64,000 bases of DNA from Palaemon carinicauda (Eukaryota > Arthropoda > Malacostraca > Decapoda > Palaemonidae), in the NCBI RefSeq assembly GCF_036898095.1, contig NC_090768.1, positions 47,253,420-47,317,419 of the forward strand. Reading direction: 5' to 3'. Under the pieces are notes generated by a model, which saw only the letters and a list, made by a program, of their open reading frames with translations, was not told where the DNA came from and searched no databases. Shown piece after piece: positions 12,101 to 24,100 of this stretch (its first letter is position 1; every line of letters starts with the position of its first letter). A program made the position numbers and the translations under genes.

Positions 12101-15100
12101 TTCTTTGGAAGATATGAAACCTATCCGAAGCGTAAAATAAAATTATAGTCATCCAAATCTCTCTCCATTCATTTTCTATTATTGGTTCTTATTACTTCTT
12201 AATTCATTTCTAGTATTTTTTTTCTAATCCAATCCTGGGTAGTGGTGAAGGCATCTTTTTATTTTTTTTGTCATTCTTTGACTTGTTTCTTGCTATTTAT
12301 TTTTTACATATGTCATTGCCATTGATTGATCCAATTTTTCCCGTTCCCATTTTACATTTATTCCCTTTGGTCTCTTGTTGCTGAGTTCGTAACTCTCACT
12401 GAAGAAAAAACTCTTCCACTCGCACACATTGTAATTGTTTTTTTAATTTTCATTTAGTTGTTGACGATGATGATAATGTGGTCTTCACTGCCGGAGCCAT
12501 TGTGACAGTAACGGTCAATTTGTCACGACGAAATTTAGGGGACAAATTTGAAGATGTTCCTCATGAAATCACCCACCACAAGCCAGAGGTACTACCAGTG
12601 GAGGAACAACAGGTAGGAAATTGAGGTTTATTGCAGGTCTTTCCTAGTTTTTAATTTTATTAACTGAAAACCTTTTTTTTACAAAGTTCAAGATTCTCAA
12701 AAAAAATTGTAAACAGGATCCAAAGAGAAAGTAGAGTTAAAATAAAAACCATGCCCAGTCATCACCTCGTACTTATAATCGGCCAATTCATGTCCATGGC
12801 AACTCAACACAGGGACAACTAAACATGCAGAGACAATTTGGTATCATTAGAAAAAAAAATATCACAGAGTTGTCCTAGCAGTAAGTTTTTGTGTTGTTGA
12901 GTTGGCAAGGGGTAATTTGTCCCCTCCCGGTCATATAAATAATAGCTCAATATAGAAGACATAAAAAGCAGTCATAGCTTTTATGTATGGCTTTATGGTG
13001 ACAATTTTAGAAGAATATTAATCCTTGTGGCTGGGATGGCAAACCAAAGATTAAAGTATATTTAACACCAGTGACTTAAGTATGATTAACAGTGATGTAG
13101 ATATAATTAAAGCAAAGAAAATGGGTTTGTTATTTATTACAAATTGATTCTCACTAAACATATAGTGCATGTATTTTTTACATTTTGGGCTGTGTTCTTG
13201 ACCATTATTGATTGGGAAAATTACTGTGGTGGTGCTTTTTTTTCCTTTTGTGTTATCTTTGTACTTATATCTACCAACTTTGGGGGAGCAGAGGGACTAT
13301 GATGGGAATCAGGGTAGTACCATCAGTGCATCTCATGCTGTGCACTGTAGGCATTATTTGCATTTGCATTATAACCTTTTACCTTAATTTCGTTTCCATT
13401 TTTTCCTCCCATAGATCTGAACTTTTGTTTTAACCCTTTTACCCCCAGGCTCTTTGGAATTTTCCAACCCTTAACCCCCAAGGGGTTATTTTTTCCCCAG
13501 CACATTTTGCAGTATATTTTATTAAAATTGCTCTAACAGCCTTAATTTTTGTCATAGAGAGGTCAGGTTGGTCTCATTCTCTTGGAAAATGCCTGAATTT
13601 TCTCAAAAAATTATCAAAAATATGAAAAAAGAAAATTTTTATAGCATTTTTTTTGCAAGGACGTACCGGTACGTCCATGGGGGTAAAGGGATGAGTTTTG
13701 TGAAACGTACCAGTACGTCCTTTGGGGGTAAAAGGGTTATGGTATAACTGCGGGATTGCCTCCCCCTCCCTACATTTAGGCACTGAATGGTCTCAAAGAC
13801 CTCGGCCAAAATTCATACATACATACATACATATACCCAGGCACTTCCCCCAATTTTGGGGGGTAGCCGACACCAACAATGAAACAAAACAAAAAAGGGG
13901 ACCTCTACTCTCTACGTTCAAAATTCATAAATACCAATTTATTAGGGGAATCCCAATCTCTCTCTATTTATTGGTAAAAAGAAAGTTTCAAAAGCAATAG
14001 TGAAATACAGTATGCTAATAACCAGAAATGCTTTTGTCCACAGAAATGTATGGTTCATGTGTTTTGAGTTGAAATTTGGGGAGTCTTGTAGAAGTATTCT
14101 ATATAAATTTTATGGCAACCATGCAAGAACATTTTATACTTCATGCTATAAACAGGCTGTTTGGTTAGGGTGTAAATTAGAAGTTCAAGAGCATTAAGAT
14201 TTGATTGAAGTTGAGCTTAAATCTTATGACCGTTTTTCATTTTTTACTTATTGTGAAAATTGTTTGATTGTTCTGGGAAGTATAAAGTCACCTGCCTTTG
14301 TAGTAAAAATATGGCCCCTGCCGTTGTGGTTTTAATGCTTTTATGGAACAATATTTGAACTGTACAAGTATCTCTGCAAAAGCGTGATTTGTTTTTATTG
14401 GGGGGGGGATTAAATTTATTCATGCAAATGGCTATCTTGAATCTGATCACTTAGCTTGAATCTCATTACATTTTTGTTTGTTTCTTTTCAGGCTGCAAAA
14501 ACCAATTCAGGCTGGAAGAAGCCTCAAAAGAAAGTTAATAAATCCAAATCCAAAGCACAGCAGCCTCAGAAGAAAAAAGGGCAAGTGACAAAGAAAGAAG
14601 AAAGCCATCAAGATGAGAAGAAAGAGAAGAGTAAGAAAATCAAAATTGGTCTGTTTCTAATAATTCTAGTCAACTTTTTTGGCACTTTAGTGGAACCTGT
14701 TGATGTAGCACTTTCACAGCTCGCCAGCAATTTTCCATGAAGAATATTCTCAAAATAATTTTATGTAGTTATAATCTAATCAATATGAATCTTCATGAGA
14801 AGGCATTGCCAGGAGGCTGAGAAAGATATATTGAAGCACTGAGGGTGTTCTGTTTTGTCGTATTTTGTTTGGTGGTGGGTATGAAATCACAAAAAAAGTA
14901 ACTCTAGAAAGGCATATACAGTAGTTATCTTTTTGTAGTTTACTATTTAGAAGTATCCTGAGAAAAGTTTCGTCTGAACCCTTGGCTTTTAGTATAACAT
15001 ACCCGCATACTGTAGTGAAATACAGTAATCCCTTGCCATATTGCGTTTCACCTATCGTGCGACATTGCGGATTTATAAATATATACAGTATGTAAATCTT

Positions 15101-18100
15101 AACATGGACTCCTCTTTATATGCTGTGCTGGTAAGTTTTATTTTTCAATATTAATCTTACCCGATGATCATGTAGCTGTCAACTCTGTTGCCCGACAGAA
15201 ATCTAAGGTCGGGATACGCCAGCGATCGCTATACAGGTGGGGGTGTACACAACAGCGCCATCTGTCGAGTAGGTACTCAGGTACTTCTTGTCAACAAGAA
15301 CTCAATTTTTCCTCTGTCGTGCCACCGGCAAGACCTACTTGGATACGCTGTTGATTCTGGAGTTGTTTTTCACGATTTTGGTGATGTATTCGCTCTAGAT
15401 TTTAGCCTTCGCTATTCAGGAACCTTTATCATTAGCTTATCAAGCTTTTTGATTTAATTTGGATTAATTGTTAACGAACTTTGCTAGATTTTGGAATTCC
15501 CCCTTGACTATTTCTACAATTCAAGATGTCTGACCATTCTCAAGTCCCTAAGTACAGGCAGTGTAGCGTTAGGGCTTGTTCTAGGCGTCTTCCGAAGGCC
15601 TCCATAGATCCTCACACCGTTTGTTCCAATTGTAGGGGTAAATCCTGTCAATTGGAAGATCGATGTGAGGAATGCGCTGGGCTTTCGGAATTCGATTTTA
15701 ACGAATTCCTTAAAAATGCACGTAGGCTAGAGAAGGATAGGATCAGGAGGAGTTCTCGCTCTTTTGATTTTTCCTCTCCCCATGCCCCTCAACCTATTCC
15801 TTCCCCTGTAGTGGTGACTCCCGACCCTGCTACTAGTTCTCAGCCCTCCATGGCGGACATGATGCGTGCCATTCAGGCTCTTGGTGACAGAGTGGAGTCA
15901 TTAGCTAATGACCGGAATCAACTTTTGGCAGATGTCAAAGGGTTGAAAGCGCATAGTGCAGTGGGAAGTGTAGTGAGTGCAAGTGAAGTGAAAAGTGTCA
16001 GTGTCAGTGTTGCGCATGAGGGTACATCTGTTCGTGCCAGTCGTCCTCCCAGTCCGGGACCTCTTGCAAGCTCCCAAGCCCAGGGGAGAAGCAATGTCGA
16101 AGGACCAAAGGGTTCGGCAGGCCTTGATCAGCGTACGGATGTACCCTCAGTGGTTGCGGACGTATCTGTCAGAGATCGTCCCATCCACAAACAGACGAAT
16201 GAGCCCTATCATTCCTCGTCTGTGGAAGAAGTTTCGAGGAAGAAACGTTGGACCAAGGTCTCACGACCTCTCAAGCGTAAGGTCCCTTCCGAGCGAGTCC
16301 AACGGCCCAGGTGTAGCCACTGGGTCAGTTCGGACTCGCCGCAGTCTTCCGAAGACTGCACACCTCCCAAGAGAGGTAGAGTGGTTCCGCAGCAGGCAAC
16401 TACTCCGTCTGTTGCCGCACCAACCACGGTAGATCCTAAGTGGTCCATGCTGCAGACTATGCAGTCTTAGCTTGCTTCCTTTATGCAGGAGTATCGTGCT
16501 GAGAAGGTTGACACTGCACCAGTTAACCTACAACCTGCCACGGTTGTGCGCTCAGCAGATACTGCGGCTGCCTGCTCCCACACTCCACCTGTGAGAGCTC
16601 CACCACCGATGCGCAGTCCACCCTGCCAGCCGCATGTTCATGCTGCACCCTCCGTTGACATGCGTGAGCTACCGCATCAGCAGTGGGAAGGTGCTGTCGA
16701 GCTGCCGTGTTTTGACACAATGCGGCATGCTCCGCAACCCACGGCAGTCCCTCCCACGCACCAGCACTCTGCTTTTGTTGTTGCCAGCTCGCAGACTGAC
16801 CAGCAGCGGCATGATGTTGGATCCGCAGCAGCTACGCATGCACCCGTGCTGCCGGATTCAGCCGTTCAGCTTTCTGCTCCACCTTTGCCACTTCCTCCTC
16901 AGCTTTCGGATGATGGAGTATCCGATGACGAAGCTGCGCATTTGGACGATCCGCACTCCAACTTAGAAGAACCCAAGTCTACGCCTCCCTCCTTAGACTT
17001 TCGGAAAGTCCTTGCCTTGTTCAGGGACTTGTATCCGAAACAGTTTGTGTCTGCAACCCCTCGCTCTCCTCCCTCCGAGTTTGCTCTGGGCATGCAGTCA
17101 GCAGCTCCTGCCTTCACCAAACTTGTACTCGCACGCTCATCCAAGAGAGCTTTGAGGGTTATGGGAGAGTGGTTGCAGTCCAAGAAGCAACTGGGGAAGA
17201 CTGCCTTCATCTTTCCGCCTACCAAGCTTGCTTCCAAATCTAGCGTCTGGTATGCCACGGGAGAGGAACCCGGCTTGGGAGTTCCTGCCTCTGCCCAGGG
17301 CGACTTCTCAAGTCTGGTTGACTCTCCCCGCAGGCTGGCTATGAGACGATCTAAGATTTGCTGGTCCTTTTCTGACATGGATCATCTGTTGAAGGGAGTC
17401 TTTCGTGCTTTTGAGATCTTCAACTTCCTCGATTGGTGTTTGGGAGCGTTAAGCAGAAAGACTTCCCCTTCGGATAAGGACTCTGCCATGCTTATCATGT
17501 CTAGCATGGACAAAGCCATTCGGGATGGGTCTGGTGAGCTTGCGGCTTCGTACGTCTCGGGAGTACTTAAGAAGAGAGAACATCTTTGCTCCTTCTTGTC
17601 GGCTGGGATCACTCCTTGCCAGAAGTCGGAGTTGTTGTTTGCTCCGCTCTCCAAGTGTCTCTTTCCGGAAGAGCTGATCAAGGGGATGGCTGCCTCGTTG
17701 ATCCAGAAGGATACCCATGACCTGGTGGCGTCCTCCGCACGTAAGGCTAAAGCTTTACCTTCCGTGCCTAGACCTAGGATGGACACACCAGCGTCTAGGT
17801 TCATCCCGCCCTTTCGTGGCAGAACCTCCAGCAGAGGAGGTACCCGTGCCGACAGTCACCGTGGCAAATCGAAGAAGGGTTCCAAGTCCTCAAAAGGCAG
17901 AATCTGACTGCCTACCTCTCCAGACAGCAGTGGGAGCCAGGCTCAAGAACTTCTGGCAAGCTTGGGAGAGCAGAGGTGCAGACGCTCAGTCTGTGAAGTT
18001 GCTAAGGGAGGGGTACAGAATTCCGTTCTGCCGCAGTCCCCCTCTAGCAACGTCTCCCATCAACCTCTCTCCCAACTACAAGGAGAAGGACAAGAGGCTA

Positions 18101-21100
18101 GCGTTGCAACAAGAGGTGTCGCTCTTGCTACAAAAGGGAGCGGTAGTCATAGTCCGGGACCATCAATCCCCGGGCTTCTACAACCGTCTCTTCCTGGTAG
18201 CGAAGAAGACAGGAGGTTGGAGACCGGTGCTGGACGTCAGTGCTCTCAATGCTTTTGTCACCAAGCAGACGTTCACAATGGAGACGACGAAGTCGGTCCT
18301 AGCAGCGGTCAGAAAGGAAGACTGGATGGTCTCGTTAGACCTGAAAGACGCGTACTTTCATGTCCCCGTCCATCCAGACTCCCAACCTTTCCTAAGGTTC
18401 GTCTTTGGAAAGGTCGTGTACCAGTTCCAAGCCCTGTGCTTTGGCCTAAGCACGGCACCTCTTGTGTTTACCAAACTGATGAGGAATATTGCCAAATTCC
18501 TTCACTTGGCAGACATCAGAGCCTCCCTCTATTTGGACGACTGGCTTTTAAGAGCTCCGTCAAGTCGTCGCTGTCTGGAGAATCTCAGATGGACTATGGA
18601 TCTGACCAAGGAATTGGGTCTCCTGGTCAATATAGAGAAGTCCCAACTCGTCCCATCCCAAACCATTGTCTATCTAGGTATGGAGATTCAGAGTCGAGCT
18701 TTTCGGGCTTTTCCGTCGGCCCCAAGGATCAGTCAAGCCCTAGAATGCATCCAGAGCATGCTGAGAAGGAACCGATGTTCAGTCAGGCAGTGGATGAGTC
18801 TAACAGGGACACTTTCATCGCTGGCCCAGTTCATCGAGTTAGGGAGACTCCACCTCCGCCCCCTTCAGTATCATCTAGCTGCTCACTGGAGAAAGGACAT
18901 GACGCTAGAGGCGGTCTCAGTGCCTATTTCCGAAGAGATGAGGTCTACACTGACGTGGTGGAAGAACAGCATTCTTCTCAAGGAAGGTCTACCATTAGCT
19001 GTTCAGACCCCCGACCACTGTCTCTTCTCGGACGCATCGGACACGGGCTGGGGTGCGACACTGGACGGACAGGAATGCTCGGGCACGTGGAATCAGGAGC
19101 AAAGAACACTTCACATCAACTGCAAGGAGCTTTTGGCAGTTCATCTGGCCTTGATAAACTTCAAGTCCCTCCATCTAAGCAAGGTGGTGGAGGTGAACTC
19201 CGACAACACCACAGCCTTGGCGTACATCTCCAAGCAAGGAGGGACTCATTCGAGGAAGTTGTTCGAGATCGCAAGGGACCTCCTCATTTGGTCAAAAGAT
19301 CGAAAGATCTCGCTGGTAACGAGGTTCATTCAGGGCGACATGAATGTCATGGCAGATCGCCTCAGCCGGAAGGGTCAGGTCATCCCCACAGAGTGGACCC
19401 TTCACATGAATGTTTGCAGCAGACTATGGGCCCTGTGGGGTCAGCCCACCATAGATCTATTCGCTACCTCGATGACCAAGAGGCTCCCGATGTATTGTTC
19501 TCCGATTCCAGACCCAGCAGCAGTACACGTGGATGCCTTTCTTCTGGATTGGTCCCATCTAGACCTGTTTGCGTTCCCTCCGTTCAAGATTGTCAACAGG
19601 GTACTACAGAAGTTCGCCTCTCACGAAGGGACACGGTTGACGTTGGTTGCTCCCCTCTGGCCCGCGAGAGAATGGTTCACCGAGGTACTGCAATGGCTAG
19701 TGGACGTTCCCAGGACTCTTCCTCTAAGAGTGGACCTTCTGCGTCAGCCGCACGTAAAGAAGGTACACCCAAGCCTCCACGCTCTTCGTCTGACTGCCTT
19801 CAGACTATCGAAAGACTCTCAAGAGCTAGAGGCTTTTCGAAGGAGGCAGCCAGAGCGATTGCCAGAGCAAGGAGGACATCCACTCTCAAAGTCTATCAGT
19901 CAAAATGGGAAGTCTTCCGAAGCTGGTGCAAGGCGAATGCAGTTTCCTCAACCAGTACCTCTGTAACGCAGATAGCTGACTTCCTTTTACATCTAAGGAA
20001 TGTAAGATCCCTATCAGCTCCTACGATCAAAGGTTACAGAAGCATGTTGGCAGCGGTCTTCCGCCACAGAGGCTTAGATCTTTCCACCAACAAAGATCTA
20101 CAGGACCTCCTTAGGTCTTTTGAGACCTCAAAGGAGCGTCGGTTGACCACACCAGGCTGGAACCTAGACGTGGTTTTAAGGTTCCTGATGTCAGCAAGGT
20201 TCGAACCGCTTCAATCAGCCTCTTTTAAGGATCTCACATTAAAGACTTTTCCTCGTTTGCTTAGCAACAGCTAAAAGAGTCAGTGAGATTCACGCCTTCA
20301 GCAGGAACATAGGTTTTACATCTGAAACGGCTACATGTTCCTTGCAGCTTGGTTTTTTAGCTAAAAACGAGCTTCCTTCTCGTCCTTGGCCCAAGTCGTT
20401 CGAGATCCCAAGCCTGTCCAACTTGGTGGGGAACGAACTAGAGAGAGTACTTTGCCCAGTAAGAGCTCTTAAGTACTATTTAAGACGTACAAAGCCATTA
20501 CGAGGACAATCAGAAGCTTTATGGTGTTCTATCAAGAAACCTGCTTTACCGATGTCTAAGAACGCAGTTTCTTATTACATCAGGCTTTTGATTAGAGAGG
20601 CCCATTCTCATCTGAAGGAAGAAGACCTTGCTTTGCTGAAGGTAAGGACACATGAAGTTAGGGCTGTCGCTACTTCAGTGGCCTTCAAACAGAACCGTTC
20701 TCTGCAGAGTGTTATGGATGCAACCTATTGGAGAAGCAAGTCAGTGTTCGCATCATTTTACCTCAAAGATGTCCAGTCTCTTTACGAGAACTGCTACACC
20801 CTGGGACCATTCGTAGCAGCGAGTGCAGTAGTAGGTGAGGGCTCAACCACTACATTCCCATAATCCCATAACCTTTTTTAATCTTTCTCTTGAAATGCTT
20901 TTTATTGTTGTTTTTTGGGTTGTACGGAAGGCTAAGAAGCCTTCCGCATCCTGGTTGATTTGGCGGGTGGTCAAATTCTTTCTTGAGAAGCGCCTAGATT
21001 AGAGGTTGTGATGAGGTCCTTTAGTATGGGTTGCAGCCCTTTATACTTCAGCACCTAGGAGTCGCTCAGCATCCTAAGAGGATCGCTAGGCTCAGTAAGG

Positions 21101-24100
21101 AAGACGTACTTAAAGAGGCAGAGTAATGGTTCAAGTCGACTTCCTTACCAGGTACTTATTTATTTTATGTTTGTTATTTTGAATAACTGCTAAAATGAAA
21201 TACGGGATACTTAGCTTCTAATGTTAACATGTATGCTGGTCTCCACCCACCCCCCTGGGTAAGATTAATATTGAAAAATGTTATTTTCCTTAGTAAAATA
21301 AATTTTTGAATATACTTACCCGATGATCATGAATTTAAGGACCCTCCCTTCCTCCCCATAGAGAACCAGTGGACCGAGGAGAAAATTGAGTTCTTGTTGA
21401 CAAGAAGTACCTGAGTACCTACTCGACAGATGGCGCTGTTGTGTACACCCCCACCTGTATAGCGATCGCTGGCGTATCCCGACCTTAGATTTCTGTCGGG
21501 CAACAGAGTTGACAGCTACATGATCATCGGGTAAGTATATTCAAAAATTTATTTTACTAAGGAAAATAACATATTTTCTAAAATTTAGATTATTTTTGTT
21601 GTTAAAAATTGTCCTTTTTGGGCTTCAAAGTTGATAATTTACAGTAATAGATAAAAATACATATATTTAGGCAGTTTATATAGCTTTTTATAGTTGATCG
21701 AGAGGAAGAAAATGCGTAATTTGTCGTAGGTTACACATAGAATCCCATATCTGTACTGTATAGAAAATGAAACTCGTGCATGCTATTGGCCAGTAGAGGA
21801 GACAACGCCAATCAGACCATGCTGATTGTTGTTGAACAATAGGATCACTCAAGTAAACTGTAGCATTCGGTATCCCATGGTATACTGTTTGCTTCTAGGT
21901 ATATGTACGGCATCTATATATGTTTGATTTATTTGGAATTTTAAGCTAAATTGCTTTAAAGCACTAATATGCCTGCCAAATATTCTACACCTTCGAAGTC
22001 TTTTGGTAGTGAACTCAACCGTTGGAAGAAGAATTACTAAAGTGAAGAAGATGAAACTCTATACATGCTTAAGGAAGGAAGAAACTATATTGATATAAGC
22101 TGCCATTGCAGTATCAATGAATCTACTGTTTAGTGCATCAAGAAGCATGAAAAGTATATAAGGATGACGGAAAATGTCACTTTTAACAAGACACACTGGA
22201 TATCAACACCATATGTGAAAAGGCCAGGCTACGCAGTAGCTCTACAATAAGTTTACAGATGGTGGTGACAACGACCAAGAACTAGGATTATCTATGGCAT
22301 TGTCCACCAAACCAGCTGAATTTATTGTCAGCAAGGACTGGTTTGATAAATTTCAAAGGAATTTCAACCTTAAAAGCATATCCCTGCATGAAGAAGCTGC
22401 TGCTGCTGCTGACAAACTGGCTGCAGGAGATGTTCCAGATCATTATCAAGGAAGGAGTTATTTGCGAAAACAAGTAATGAACTTGGCCTCTATTGGCAAC
22501 ATATGCTATCATGAACTTTCATTATGGAGGTAACCAGATCCCTGAATTCAATACCTGCAAAGATTTCTGCACACTTATATGGAAATAATGCAGGCTTTCT
22601 GACAAAGTCAGTGCTAGTTTATAAGTCCCAAAACCCAAGGCCCTCTAAAACAAAAATAGTACCATACTGCCAGTGCATTGGATGCACGACCATGAGGGAT
22701 GGATAGAAAAAGTACTAACATTGGAGTTGTTTCTACAGTGATTCATCCCCAAGGTCAGGCTGTATTTTGTTGAAAAGGCATTTATTTTAAAGTGATTCTC
22801 ATAATAGACATTGCTGGGGGCTACAGGAGATACTGTACCTGTATTATTAGGCCAAACGGGTAGAATTCTTACGGTTGCTGATTCAGCCCATGGATCAGTC
22901 GTTATTTGTACTCTCTAATCATTTTATGTGAAACTTCCTGCATGATAAGGTCCAGTCGTGTGATAACTGAGGGATTATTGTAAATGAAAGTACCCCAAAA
23001 GACAGAAAAATTTATGAAAAAAGAAAATATATATGTTAGAAAATATAAAGTTGAAAGTTGAATTAATACTGTAAATTTGAGTACAGTTATTGTTATTATT
23101 ATTATTATTACTTGCTAAGCTACAAACCTAGTTGGTAAAGGAGGATGCTATAAGCCCAGGGGCTCCAACAAGGAAGATAGCTTAGTGAGGAAAGGAAAAA
23201 AAGGAAAATAAAATATTTTAAGAAGAATAACATTAAAATAAATATCTTCTATATAAACTATAAAAACTTTAACAAAACAAGATGAAGAGAAACAAGATAG
23301 AACAGTGTGCTCGAGTGTACCCTCAAGCAAAAGAACTCTAACCCGTTCGTCGTTGTCGGCGCCCACTCGTGTCCGAGTATTGGGTTCTGTCGTTAGCCAT
23401 CAGCCTCCTATGAGAAAGAGATGAAGAAGGGTGGAGGAAACGACAGAATGCCAGTAGCTGGGTATATTATTTTGGGTGGTCGTGGCTTTGCAACGGCCAC
23501 GCGCACACACTTGGCCCACACCGTTTTCACCGCGGCTCAAGACATATGAGACAGGCGGCTTCTCCGATGTTGGTTGCATCGGGCTGCCGGGTTCTTGTTA
23601 TGCCCGACAGGCATTGCCCTCTTCCTCCGGCGCTGGGAAGCTCCGCCGTTGGGGTCTTGTTTGATTTGATTTTGGAGTTTTCCTTCTCCTAGCCTTTGCC
23701 TATCTTAAAATAAAGTTGAAAACCATAATACGAGGCTATGGCACTACCCAAGACTAGAGAACAATGGTTTGATTATTGAGTGTCCTCCACTCGCTCCTTA
23801 AGTAGCCAGAGTTGAAAGTTTTATTCAAACGCAGTTTCAATTGTCTGGTATTTGATGAAGTAGGCTAATCATTGGCCTTAAATTTTGAGAATACCCTCTC
23901 TATGCATAAATTTCTCATTCATGTAATTTAATATATATAGCCTTGAATATCTAATTATGAGAAGAATTATTTGGACCAACGTAAAATAACAATAAGCAAG
24001 GAATTTACGTGAAGTATAACAATAACTACTGTAGATTCCCCTAGTTTTTTTTTTCTTTCTCAATGATTGGCAACTACAGACACACAGGAAAAGTATCGAT

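Larger units (their letters stand above)
15140..21572 (+). mobile_element. DIRS-type tyrosine-recombinase retrotransposon, element 1 (damaged)
   Basis: 6433 bases. Order: left inverted terminal repeat, gag frame, reverse transcriptase/RNase H with a following methylase-like region, tyrosine recombinase, internal complementary region, right inverted repeat. That is the defining DIRS layout; no LTRs and no target-site duplication. Ends are fixed because the internal region joins copies of both outer ends. Element ends share AT. It is inside a Tigger copy, and the flanks (gtaagtttt and attttctaa) close up to plausible Tigger sequence. The gag frame has one stop and the recombinase one frameshift, so this copy is not autonomous. 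Confidence 0.9.
15023..22980 (+). mobile_element. Tigger-like (pogo/CENP-B superfamily) DNA transposon, split by DIRS element 1
   Basis: Left end CAGTAATCCCT at 15023 and right end AGGGATTATTG at 22970-22980 are inverted repeats with one mismatch, and TA flanks both sides (15021-15022, 22981-22982). Left-end bases include cacctatcgtgcg and attgcggattt, typical of Tigger ends. The transposase relic lies at 21969-22945. The 6.4-kb insertion at 15140-21572 leaves about 1.5 kb of Tigger sequence, which carries several stops. It sits in SEC63 intron 7. Confidence 0.82.

Noticed and set aside
17962..19700. Long open frame parallel to the element 1 polymerase
   Set aside because: Low-complexity shadow in another frame of the RT/RNase H ORF; only its 3' end (after about 19750) is real recombinase.
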